DNA of 15,997 nucleotides. Source: Pseudomonadota bacterium (lineage in GTDB: Bacteria > Myxococcota_A > Polyangia > Polyangiales > Polyangiaceae). Below, piece by piece: positions 8,270 to 15,911 of this stretch. Each line of letters starts with the position of its first letter. Position 1 is the stretch's first letter. The DNA lies in NCBI GenBank assembly GCA_023418705.1, contig JAEZYZ010000363.1, forward strand, positions 1 through 15,997, read 5' to 3'. The notes beneath the pieces are model-generated. The model had not been told where the DNA came from, ran no database searches, and saw only the letters and a program-made list of their open reading frames with translations. Made by a program: the position numbers and the translations under genes.

Positions 8270-8274
8270 GGAGG
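8270..8274 (+). promoter_or_regulatory. Strong ribosome-binding site of frmA
   Basis: GGAGG lies nine bases before ATG 8284 and supports that start codon. It is the best Shine-Dalgarno match in the window, so frmA is probably translated efficiently from a leadered mRNA. Confidence 0.75.
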
Positions 8275-8283
8275 ACGAAGGCG

Positions 8284-9396
8284 ATGAAGACGCGTGCGGC
8301 CGTAGCGTACGAGGCGGGCAAGCCGCTGGTGATCGAGGAGGTGGAGCTCGAGGGGCCCAAGGCGGGCGAGGTGCTGGTCGAGATCAAAGCGACCGGGGTC
8401 TGCCACACCGACGAGTTCACGCGCTCGGGGGCCGATCCGGAGGGGCTGTTCCCCGTGATTTTCGGGCACGAAGGCGCCGGGGTCGTGCTCGAGACGGGGC
8501 CCGGCGTCAGCTCGGTGCAGGCCGGCGATCACGTCATCCCGCTCTACACACCGGAGTGCCGCGCCTGCAAGTCCTGCCTGAGCCGCAAGACGAACCTCTG
8601 CACCGCCATTCGAGCGACCCAAGGCAAGGGGCTGATGCCGGACGGCACCAGCCGCTTTCGCGTGCGCGGCAAGCCGGTGCACCACTACATGGGCTGCTCC
8701 ACCTTCGCCAACCACACCGTGTTGCCCGAGATCGCGCTCGCGAAGGTGCGCAAGGACGCGCCGTTCGACAAGATCTGCTACATCGGCTGCGGGGGCACCA
8801 CGGGCATCGGGGCGGTGATCTTCACCGCCGGGGTCGAGCCCGGCGCCAACGTCGTGGTGTTCGGCCTCGGCGGGATCGGCCTGAACGTGGTGCAGGGCGC
8901 TCGCATTGCGGGAGCGGACAAGATCGTGGGCGTCGACATCAACCCCGCGCGCGAGAAGCTCGCGCGCGAGTTTGGGCTCACCGATTTCGTCAACCCGAAG
9001 ACGGTGAAGGGAGATCTGGTCGCGCACTTGGTCGAGCTCACCGGCGGCGGCGCGGACTACAGCTTCGAGTGCGTCGGCAACGTCGATCTCATGAGACAGG
9101 CGCTCGAGTGCTGTCACCGCGGCTGGGGCGTCAGCGTCATCATCGGGGTGGCCGGCGCCGGGCAGGAGATCGCCACACGTCCGTTCCAGCTGGTGACGGG
9201 ACGGGTGTGGAAAGGGACCGCCTTCGGTGGCGCGCGCGGGCGCACGGACGTGCCCAAGATCGTGGACTGGTACATGCAAAAGAAGATCGACATCGACAGC
9301 TTGATCACGCACAAGCTCCCGCTCGAGCGCATCAACGAGGCCTTCGACCTCATGCGCGAGGGCAAATCCATCCGCACGGTGGTGGAGTTCACATGA
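8284..9396 (+). CDS. frmA: S-(hydroxymethyl)glutathione dehydrogenase (class III alcohol dehydrogenase)
   Basis: 370 residues, normal for the class. It oxidises S-hydroxymethylglutathione, the spontaneous adduct of formaldehyde and glutathione, to S-formylglutathione with NAD; the class can also reduce S-nitrosoglutathione. Catalytic zinc ligands are visible: Cys40 in GVCHTDEF, His62 in GHEGAG and Cys169 in GCGGTTGIG. Structural zinc ligands are Cys92, Cys95, Cys98 and Cys106. The Rossmann motif GLGGIG is at 194-199, and Asp218 in VDIN indicates NAD preference. KGTAFGGARGRTDVPKIV near the C-terminal third is diagnostic of class III. The usual CGVTTG reads CGGTTG, a mild change. Its stop overlaps the fghA start, so the two are co-transcribed and probably translationally coupled. 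No FrmR-like regulator gene is present; the upstream palindrome may be the control site. Confidence 0.96.
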   Translation: MKTRAAVAYEAGKPLVIEEVELEGPKAGEVLVEIKATGVCHTDEFTRSGADPEGLFPVIFGHEGAGVVLETGPGVSSVQAGDHVIPLYTPECRACKSCLSRKTNLCTAIRATQGKGLMPDGTSRFRVRGKPVHHYMGCSTFANHTVLPEIALAKVRKDAPFDKICYIGCGGTTGIGAVIFTAGVEPGANVVVFGLGGIGLNVVQGARIAGADKIVGVDINPAREKLAREFGLTDFVNPKTVKGDLVAHLVELTGGGADYSFECVGNVDLMRQALECCHRGWGVSVIIGVAGAGQEIATRPFQLVTGRVWKGTAFGGARGRTDVPKIVDWYMQKKIDIDSLITHKLPLERINEAFDLMREGKSIRTVVEFT

Positions 9397-10241
9397 CGGC
9401 GAACGTCGAGACCCTGCGCGAACACAGCGCGTTCGGCGGCGTTCAGGGCTTCTACCAGCACCCGAGCGCCGCCTGCGCCGGACCGATGCGCTTCTCCGTC
9501 TACCTGCCCGAAGCCGCCCGCTCGAGGAGCGTACCGGCGGTGTACTACCTGACCGGGCTCACCTGCACGGAGGAGACGTTCCCGATCAAGGCGGGCGCTC
9601 AGCGGGTGGCGGCCGAGCTCGGGCTGGCGCTCGTCGCTTGCGACACGAGCCCCCGCGCGGCGCGGTTCCCCGGGGATGACGCCGACTGGGACTTCGGGCA
9701 GGGCGCCGGATTTTACCTCGACGCAACCGAAGCGCCCTGGTCGAGCGCCTACCGCATGTATACCTACGTCACCGAGGAGCTGCCTCTGGTCGTCGAGGCT
9801 CGATTTGCCATCGATCCATCACGCCGCAGCGTCTTCGGGCACTCGATGGGGGGCCACGGCGCGCTGATGATCGCGCTCCGAAACCCCTCCAGGTACCGCA
9901 GCGTCTCCGCCTTCGCTCCCATCACCGCTCCCAGCGACGTCCCCTGGGGCCAAAAGGCCTTCAGCCGCTACCTGGGGTCGGACCGCGCGGCTTGGGCCCA
10001 GTACGACACCGTTCGCCTGCTCGAGACCCGCCGCTTCGACGGCACCTTGCTGGTCGACCAAGGCAGCCGCGATCAGTTCCTGGAGCGGGAGCTCAAGCCG
10101 GAGCGGCTGCGGGCCGCTTGCGAAGCGAGCGGCCAGGCGCTCGATCTTCGCCTTCGAGACGGCTACGACCACTCCTACTATTTCATCCAAACGTTCATCG
10201 AGGATCACTTGCGTCACCACGCCCGCGCGCTCGGCGCCTGA
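9393..10241 (+). CDS. fghA: S-formylglutathione hydrolase
   Basis: 282 residues, usual length. It hydrolyses S-formylglutathione to formate and glutathione, the second step of glutathione-dependent formaldehyde detoxification, in the cytoplasm. It is an esterase-D type alpha/beta hydrolase. The nucleophile Ser151 sits in FGHSMGGHGAL; Asp227 in DQGSRDQFL and His260 in YDHSYYFI complete the triad. GLTCTEE carries Cys58, the family's conserved cysteine near the active site. YYLTGLTC, DTSPR and GFYLDAT are further family signatures. ATG 9393 overlaps the frmA stop in ATGA, and GGAG at 9384-9387 gives it its own ribosome-binding site, so the pair is an operon. The following gene is convergent, 42 bases away, with no clear terminator between them. 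Confidence 0.96.
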   Translation: MTANVETLREHSAFGGVQGFYQHPSAACAGPMRFSVYLPEAARSRSVPAVYYLTGLTCTEETFPIKAGAQRVAAELGLALVACDTSPRAARFPGDDADWDFGQGAGFYLDATEAPWSSAYRMYTYVTEELPLVVEARFAIDPSRRSVFGHSMGGHGALMIALRNPSRYRSVSAFAPITAPSDVPWGQKAFSRYLGSDRAAWAQYDTVRLLETRRFDGTLLVDQGSRDQFLERELKPERLRAACEASGQALDLRLRDGYDHSYYFIQTFIEDHLRHHARALGA

Positions 10242-10283
10242 CGTCGCGGCGAAGGCCCCCCAAACCTCGCGGATCATCGAAGC

Positions 10284-12479
10284 TCACTGCCACACCGGCA
10301 GCGTGAAGTGGAAGCGCGCCCCCGACCCGGGCGGCGACTCGCACCAGACCCGACCGCGGTGGGCCAGCACGATGCCTTGAACGATGTACAGGCCCAGCCC
10401 CGAGCCCGCTCGCCCCGCTCGCCCCGCTTGCCAGTAGCGCTCGAAGACGTGGGGGATCTGCTCCGGCGAGAGGCCCGGACCGGTATCGGCCACCGTAAAG
10501 ACCACCTCCTGCCCGCGCCGCCTGGCCCGCACGACGATGGTTCCCTGCTCAGGGGTGACCTTGAGGCTGTTGTTGATCAAGTTCGACAGCACCTGGAAGA
10601 CGCGCTCGCGGTCGGCCTGGACGCACTCGCGCTCGACCTCCTCCGTGAGGGTGATCCGCTTCGCCTCCGCGAGCGGGTGGAAGATCGTCAGCGCGTCTCG
10701 GACGATGTCGTGGGTCCATTCGGGCTCGCAGCGAACCTGAAAGCGCCCCGCTTCGATCTTGCTCAGGTCGAGCAAATCCCGGATCAGCACGTTCATGCGA
10801 TCCACGGCGCGCTGGATCCGTTCGGCGCTCTGGCGCAAGCGCCCTGGCGACGGGCCTTCGCCGGCCGCGTCGTGCTGAAGGAGCAAGGTGGCCTGCAGCT
10901 GGATCACGTTGAGCGGGCTCTTCAGATCGTGCGAAACCACCGCCACCAGGTCGTCGCGCGCGCGCACCGCGCGCCGCTCGCGCTCGACCTGCCGCTCGAG
11001 ATCGACCTCGAGCGCCGTGCGCCGCAGCTCCGTCGCGGCGGCGAGATCGCTCGCGCTCCACGGCAGCGACCGCAGGCGCACTTGCTCCTTCCATAGGTCG
11101 AAGGAGCGTCGCGGATGCAGGCGGTCTGCGGCGTCCACCAGCGCGGGTTTGCGGGGATCGCCGCCCCAGTGAACCGTCTGCTCCACCTCGGGGCGAAACC
11201 AGAACAGCCACCGGTGCGGCACGCCCGGCAGCGCGAAGGCGAGCGCGCCGCTCGCGCAGTCCTTTTCGGCCTCCGCGCTGGGGATCAGCGAGGCGAGGTG
11301 GTCGGTGGCGAACGAGCCGAGGTCCCCGCGCTCCTCCAGCGCATCCCTCAGCGCCTCGACGAACGCCTCCGACGGCGCGTTTCCTACTCTGAAGACCCCG
11401 CCGGGCCCCGTGACCGCGACGCCGCCGGCGTCGACGAGGGACAACAAGTGATCGGGGCGCTGGAGCAGGGCCACCAGCACGTCCTCGTCCACGCCCCCCG
11501 CGCGCATCACTTCGGCGAGCGCGCGCTGCGCCGGACGCCGCCGGTGCCACCCCGCCGCGAGCTCGAGGTCCTCGAACGCGCCGAGCTGCAGCGAGATGAG
11601 GCGACCGATCGTCTCGGCCATCGACCGCACCTCGTGCGACACGTAGTGTGGACCGCTGTGGTGACCACAGCTGATGAGACCCCACAAGCGTTCCCCCACG
11701 ATGATCGACACGCTCATCGACGCCCGCACGCCCATGTTGGCCAGGTACTCGAGGTGGATCGGCGACACACTGCGCAGGATCGAACAGCTCAGATCGAGCG
11801 GCTGACCGTTGTCGGGGCGGAGGGGCGGCACGACGCGCGCCGGCGCGTAGCGGGCATCCGGGATGATGCGGAGCCAGCTCTTCAGATACAGCTCCCGCGC
11901 CTGCTTCGGGATGTCCGACGCCGGATAGTGCAGGCCGAGATAGGGCTCGATATCGGGCGCCCGGTCCTCGGCGATGACGGCGCCATGGCCCGCTTCGTCG
12001 AAGCGATACACCATCACGCGCTCGAAGCCGGTCAGTCGCCGCACCTGACGCACGACGCTCTCACACAGCTCGCTCACCGTCCGAGCGCCCTGCAGGGCCT
12101 CCACGGCGCGCGTGAGCGCGTCCCGCGGTAGCGGCGGCGCCGACGCGGCGGGCTCGATCTCCACGATCAGCGCCCCAGCGTAGCGGTGGACGAGCGCGTC
12201 GAACGCGCGATCCCCGGCCACCAGGCGCAGCGGGTACCGGTCGGAGGTCCCGTCGACAGCGAGCGCCTCGCCGATCTGCCCGGGCTGGTCCCACGCCAGC
12301 AGCGCATCGAGCGGCCGTCCGAGCACGTCCTTTGGCGGACGGCCGAGCACCTGCGCCACGTTCTCGCTGACCTGCCGCACCTCCAGCGTTGCCTCGTCCA
12401 CGGCGAACAGTACCCCGTGCGGCTGCACCGCGCCGGGCACGTGGATGGGTTCGCGATCACAGTTGCTGAGGTCGACCAT
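10284..12479 (-). CDS. bphP: Bacteriophytochrome histidine kinase
   Basis: 731 residues. It is a red/far-red light receptor that binds biliverdin and signals by autophosphorylation. The order is PAS (about 1-115), GAF (about 120-305), PHY (about 310-490), a coiled linker, HisKA (about 505-580) and HATPase (about 620-731). Cys7 in LSNCDREPIH is the biliverdin-attachment position. In GAF, PASDIP (186-191) has the key Asp189, and SPIHLEYL carries the conserved chromophore-pocket His242. The PHY tongue shows WGGDP (438-442) and PRRSF (456-460). The kinase has phosphoacceptor His517 in SHDLKSPL, N-box NLINNSLK, DTGPGL and GSGLGL, so it looks active. One residue appears added in the SCGHHSGP segment compared with the usual CHH. 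It is the second gene of a bphO-bphP operon (18-base gap, GGAG at complement 12489-12492). No response regulator is adjacent. Confidence 0.95.
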   Translation of the reverse strand: MVDLSNCDREPIHVPGAVQPHGVLFAVDEATLEVRQVSENVAQVLGRPPKDVLGRPLDALLAWDQPGQIGEALAVDGTSDRYPLRLVAGDRAFDALVHRYAGALIVEIEPAASAPPLPRDALTRAVEALQGARTVSELCESVVRQVRRLTGFERVMVYRFDEAGHGAVIAEDRAPDIEPYLGLHYPASDIPKQARELYLKSWLRIIPDARYAPARVVPPLRPDNGQPLDLSCSILRSVSPIHLEYLANMGVRASMSVSIIVGERLWGLISCGHHSGPHYVSHEVRSMAETIGRLISLQLGAFEDLELAAGWHRRRPAQRALAEVMRAGGVDEDVLVALLQRPDHLLSLVDAGGVAVTGPGGVFRVGNAPSEAFVEALRDALEERGDLGSFATDHLASLIPSAEAEKDCASGALAFALPGVPHRWLFWFRPEVEQTVHWGGDPRKPALVDAADRLHPRRSFDLWKEQVRLRSLPWSASDLAAATELRRTALEVDLERQVERERRAVRARDDLVAVVSHDLKSPLNVIQLQATLLLQHDAAGEGPSPGRLRQSAERIQRAVDRMNVLIRDLLDLSKIEAGRFQVRCEPEWTHDIVRDALTIFHPLAEAKRITLTEEVERECVQADRERVFQVLSNLINNSLKVTPEQGTIVVRARRRGQEVVFTVADTGPGLSPEQIPHVFERYWQAGRAGRAGSGLGLYIVQGIVLAHRGRVWCESPPGSGARFHFTLPVWQ

Positions 12480-12497
12480 CGGCGGCAGCTCCGGACC

Positions 12498-13160
12498 TCA
12501 GACGCTCGCGTCTCGCAGCTCCACCCAGCGGAGCAGGCTCTGGAACGTGGCGCGCGCCGAGGCGACGATTTCGTCCGCGTCGCCGCTCGCGATCGCGACC
12601 TGCTCGATCCACGCGAGCACGCGCTGCCAGCGCGGACCGGGCTGCCCCTCGGGACCGCTGAAAAACCGGGCTCCCCGCTCCGGGGTCAGACCGAAGCGCT
12701 CCTTCAAGCTGCGCGCCACCACCCGCCCACCGAGCACCGATCCCTCGACGACATACGTGCAACCCGCCAGCATCGGCATCCCTGCGAGCGACGGCAAAAG
12801 GTCGCAGCGCTCGATCTGCTCGATGCTCCGCGGTCGATCCCCGAGGCTTAGCAGGTCCGAGGCGATGGCCTCGGTGCGCCAACCCTGGGGGACCCCCCGC
12901 GGAGATCCTGGCGCGACCGCCAAGCGCGGCTCGAGCGCGGAGTAGTACCCGAAGAAGGTTCGCAGGATCGAGCGGTAGCGGTGGAGGTCGAGCGCCGGGG
13001 CCAACAGATCCAGGCGCCGATCGATGCGTCGATGCAGCTCGAACGTCGCCGAGCGGAGCCGCGCGTGGGTCGAGGATGGGCGCGCTCGGCAGGGGGTTCG
13101 CCCTGGTTCGCCGGGTTGGCGGTCAGCAGCAGGAAAGCTTTGGGCTCGGACGTCGGGCAT
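12498..13160 (-). CDS. bphO: Biliverdin-producing heme oxygenase
   Basis: 220 residues. The family opens heme to biliverdin, CO and iron; biliverdin is the chromophore of the phytochrome encoded directly downstream. LRSATFELHRRID (35-47) holds His43, the proximal heme ligand. YVVEGSVLGGRVVAR (136-150) is the family's distal-helix signature, with the flexible glycines Gly140, Gly144 and Gly145. Length is within the bacterial range. The first 34 residues are Pro/Arg-rich and longer than usual, but no ATG, GTG or TTG occurs between ATG 13160 and the domain, so this start is kept; an alternative CTG cannot be excluded. No clear ribosome-binding site precedes it. It is the first gene of the bphO-bphP unit. 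Alternative roles such as iron acquisition are less likely given this pairing. Confidence 0.9.
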   Translation of the reverse strand: MPDVRAQSFPAADRQPGEPGRTPCRARPSSTHARLRSATFELHRRIDRRLDLLAPALDLHRYRSILRTFFGYYSALEPRLAVAPGSPRGVPQGWRTEAIASDLLSLGDRPRSIEQIERCDLLPSLAGMPMLAGCTYVVEGSVLGGRVVARSLKERFGLTPERGARFFSGPEGQPGPRWQRVLAWIEQVAIASGDADEIVASARATFQSLLRWVELRDASV

Positions 13161-13344
13161 GACCGTGCGCGCCGTTGGGCGCCGCTCGCAAGGTGCTCCA
13201 AGGTGGGCACGCCGAACGGATCGTCAAGGCTGGTTGTAGCGGCTCGCTCTATCCAGAGGTCGTTCAGACTCCGTGTGGGTCAGGGTCGCACCGACCGTTT
13301 GCGCCTGCGGTCCCTCCGGCATTTCGAGTATTCTGCAAAGATAG
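13161..13344. promoter_or_regulatory. Divergent control region between bphO and the sensor-phosphatase gene
   Basis: 184 bases without a gene. CAAGGTG occurs at 13189-13195 and again at 13199-13205, exactly 10 bp apart, about one helical turn, with a related CAAGGCT at 13225-13231. On the minus strand TTGACG (complement 13222-13227) resembles a -35 box for bphO, but the matching -10 position is poor. On the plus strand TATTCT at 13329-13334 resembles a -10 box. It ends ten bases before ATG 13345, so the phosphatase mRNA would have almost no leader. Confidence 0.35.
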
Positions 13345-15831
13345 ATGGTGGAAGGTCTTCGGCCCGGTCGCGGTCGTCTTCGCCCCCGGATCGGCCTGTT
13401 CGTGCGAAGGGGCGACTATGCCTACCAGAACGGCCTGATCCTCGGCGCCCACGAGGAGTGCGTCGCCCGCGGCGCCGACCTCTACTGCTTCGCCGGCGGC
13501 GTGTTGACCGCACCCGACGATCCAGCAAAGACCGTCTATGATCTGGCGGGCGCCGATGATCTCGACGGGGTCATCATGGTGCCCGGCACCATGGGGGGCG
13601 CCGAAGGAACGCCGGAGCTCGAGCGGCTGCTGCAGCGCCTCGGTCGCCGGCTGTGCATGGTGGGCTGGCGATACGCCGGCTGTCCGAGCGTCTTCGTCGA
13701 CAACCGCTCGGGGATGCGAGAGCTCGCGCGCCACCTTCTGGTCGACCACGGGCGGCGGCGCATCGCGTTCATCAACGGTCCGAGCCGCGAGGGCCAGGAG
13801 CGCTTCGACGGCTATCGGCAGGCGCTCACCGACGTCGGGCTCACCGTCGACGAGGCGCTGGTGCACTGCGGGGATTTCGGCCTGGGTGGCGGTCATGATG
13901 CCGTCGCCAAGCTCTTCGACCGGCGAGAGCTGGGGGTCGACGCCATCGTCGCTGCCAACGATTGGATGGCGCTCGGTGCGTTCCAGGCGCTGGAGGCGCG
14001 TGGCCTGTCGGTCCCGGACGACGTCGCCTTGGCGGGCTTCGACGACATCGAGCAGGCGCGCTTTTTGACGCCCCCGCTCTCCTCGATCCGCCAGTCGCCT
14101 CGACAGCTCGGCATCGAAGCGGCGCGCCTGCTGCTCACCGGCGGTCACCTGGCGGGCGCTCCGCCCCAGATCCGGGTCGAACCGACGGTTCAGCTGCGTC
14201 AATCCTGCGGGTGTTTCCCGCGGGCCGCCACCGCGGACGTCGCGTTCTCCGCGCCGAGCGGCTCGTTGGAGGAGCGGCTCGCTGAGAGCCGCAGGCGTCT
14301 GGTTCAGACCCTCGCGGACACCGCTCCGACGCTGGAAGGGGCGCTCCAGGGGGACTGGGCCGAGCAGCTGATCGAGGCGCTGTACAGCGATCTGCGCGGC
14401 TCGAGCTCCGAGGCGTTCTCGCAGGTGCTGGCAGGGCTCATCCACGACACCGCGCGCCTGGGGAACATCACGGCCTGGCACTACCCGCTCTGCCAGCTCC
14501 GCCTGGAGGCCGCCAGCGAGCTTGCGGGGTTCATCGGCCCCTGGCTCCGGGCGGAGACGCTGTTCGAGTGGGCCCACATCGCGATCGGCACCGAAGCCGA
14601 AAGGGTCCAGGCCAGGCGTCGCCTGGAGCGCGAGGAGATGCTGCGCTCGCTCGAATGGATTGGCGTCGCGGTGCGGACCGCGCTGGACTTGCCGACCCTC
14701 GGGGCCTCGCTGGCGGCGCGCCTGCCCAAGCTCGGGATCCCGAGCTGCTACGTCCTTTCGCAGCCTCACCCCGACGCCGAGGCTCGGCTGATCATCGCGT
14801 ACGAACGAGAACGGGGACTCTCGGTGCCCGCCGACGAAGCGCCGTTCCGGACGGGCGAGATCGTCCCCTTGCAGCACGCCCCCCCGCGCCGCCACACGAT
14901 GATCGTGCAGCCTTTGTTCTTCAAGCAGCAGACGCAAGGGTTTTGCGCGATGGAGGTTGGACCTCACGATTTTTCGCCATACATCCACATCCCGGAGCTG
15001 GTGAGCACGGCTCTGAAGGCGGCCGAGCTCTCCCGCGCGACCATCGAGGAGGGCACCCGGCGCGAGCGCGCCGAGCAGGCGCGCATGGCTCAGGAGCTCG
15101 AGATCGCCACCCGCATCCAGGTCGGCGTGCTGCCGAAGGACCGGCAGGTGCCGGGCTTGCAAATCGCCGCGAGCATGCTGCCGGCGACCGAGGTCGGCGG
15201 CGACTATTTCGACATCCTCCCGCTCGCGGATGGCTGCTGGCTCGGGATCGGCGACGTCACGGGGCACGGTCTGAGATCGGGCATCATCATGCTGATGATC
15301 CAGAGCATCGTGGCCGCGACCATTCGCACGCGCCCGAACGCGGCACCCTCGGAGGTGTGGGCTGCTCTGAACCACGTGCTCTGCGATAACGTCCGCAAGC
15401 GGCTCGAGCAGGACGAGCACGCGACGCTCTCGCTCGTGCGCTACCAGGCCGACGGCCGGCTCCTTCATGCCGGAGCTCACGAAGATTTGATCATCTATCG
15501 CCGGCAGACCCGTCGTTGCGAGCTCTTGCCGACCGAGGGCGTCTGGGTGGGGGTGCGTACCGAGCTGCCGGAGGGCACCACCGTCGACTCCGAGTGCCGC
15601 CTGCACCCTGGCGACGTGCTGGTGTTGTACACGGACGGCATCCTCGAAGCGATGGACGATCGGCGCGAGCAGTTCGGCATCGCCCGCCTCTGCGCCGCCA
15701 TCGAGGCCGCCGCCGAAGGGTCGGTCGAGGACATTCGCGATCGCGTCCTTTCGGACGTAGGGGCCTGGATGGCGACCCAGGCCGACGACATCACGCTGCT
15801 CGTCGCGCGCTATTCAGGCGGGCAAGAGTGA
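13345..15831 (+). CDS. LacI-type ligand sensor / GAF-like / SpoIIE (PP2C) phosphatase
   Basis: 828 residues, no signal peptide or membrane helix, so cytoplasmic. Residues about 14-285 form a LacI/GalR-type ligand-binding domain (RPRIGLFV, GFDDIEQARFLTPPLSSIRQS) without the usual DNA-binding helix-turn-helix. It ends in RQSCGC (285-290), a motif I associate with such domains when fused to output domains. A helical region (about 300-430), a GAF-like segment (about 432-565) and a coiled coil with EIATRIQVGVLPK (586-598) follow. The SpoIIE/PP2C phosphatase domain (about 605-825) keeps its metal aspartates: GGDYFD (Asp620), GDVTGHG (Asp637), YTDGILEA (Asp764) and ADDITLLV (Asp814/Asp815). Such phosphatases usually dephosphorylate a STAS-domain antagonist in a sigma-factor partner switch. 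A small metabolite, perhaps a sugar, is the likely signal. No partner gene is visible. Domains are firm; ligand and target are unknown. Confidence 0.88.
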   Translation: MVEGLRPGRGRLRPRIGLFVRRGDYAYQNGLILGAHEECVARGADLYCFAGGVLTAPDDPAKTVYDLAGADDLDGVIMVPGTMGGAEGTPELERLLQRLGRRLCMVGWRYAGCPSVFVDNRSGMRELARHLLVDHGRRRIAFINGPSREGQERFDGYRQALTDVGLTVDEALVHCGDFGLGGGHDAVAKLFDRRELGVDAIVAANDWMALGAFQALEARGLSVPDDVALAGFDDIEQARFLTPPLSSIRQSPRQLGIEAARLLLTGGHLAGAPPQIRVEPTVQLRQSCGCFPRAATADVAFSAPSGSLEERLAESRRRLVQTLADTAPTLEGALQGDWAEQLIEALYSDLRGSSSEAFSQVLAGLIHDTARLGNITAWHYPLCQLRLEAASELAGFIGPWLRAETLFEWAHIAIGTEAERVQARRRLEREEMLRSLEWIGVAVRTALDLPTLGASLAARLPKLGIPSCYVLSQPHPDAEARLIIAYERERGLSVPADEAPFRTGEIVPLQHAPPRRHTMIVQPLFFKQQTQGFCAMEVGPHDFSPYIHIPELVSTALKAAELSRATIEEGTRRERAEQARMAQELEIATRIQVGVLPKDRQVPGLQIAASMLPATEVGGDYFDILPLADGCWLGIGDVTGHGLRSGIIMLMIQSIVAATIRTRPNAAPSEVWAALNHVLCDNVRKRLEQDEHATLSLVRYQADGRLLHAGAHEDLIIYRRQTRRCELLPTEGVWVGVRTELPEGTTVDSECRLHPGDVLVLYTDGILEAMDDRREQFGIARLCAAIEAAAEGSVEDIRDRVLSDVGAWMATQADDITLLVARYSGGQE

Positions 15832-15863
15832 ATCCAGGCTCGCGGCGCCAGGAGATCTTGGCT

Positions 15864-15911
15864 ATGGTCGCGTGTCGGTCCAGCCACAATGAACAGAGGG
15901 ACGTGCCATGA
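15864..15911 (+). other. Possible 15-residue upstream open frame
   Basis: ATG 15864 opens a 15-codon frame (MVACRSSHNEQRDVP) whose TGA at 15909-15911 overlaps the next gene's ATG as ATGA. GGAG at 15851-15854 lies nine bases upstream. It may couple translation to the lipoprotein gene, but that gene has a strong ribosome-binding site of its own, so chance is more likely. Confidence 0.2.

Noticed and set aside
8121..9396. Plus-strand frame covering the frmA region in another phase and joining fghA
   Set aside because: Only the part from ATG 9393 encodes the hydrolase. The upstream part is Arg/Gly-rich shadow sequence of frmA and of the intergenic repeats.
13222..13227. TTGACG as a sigma-70 -35 box for bphO
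   Set aside because: The hexamer is good, but the position 17 bases downstream reads ACCTTG, far from a -10 consensus, so no promoter is called from it alone.
13264..15606. 780-codon open frame on the minus strand
   Set aside because: It is antisense to the sensor-phosphatase, whose domains and catalytic residues are intact. The antisense product is low-complexity and Arg/Ala/Gly-rich without motifs.
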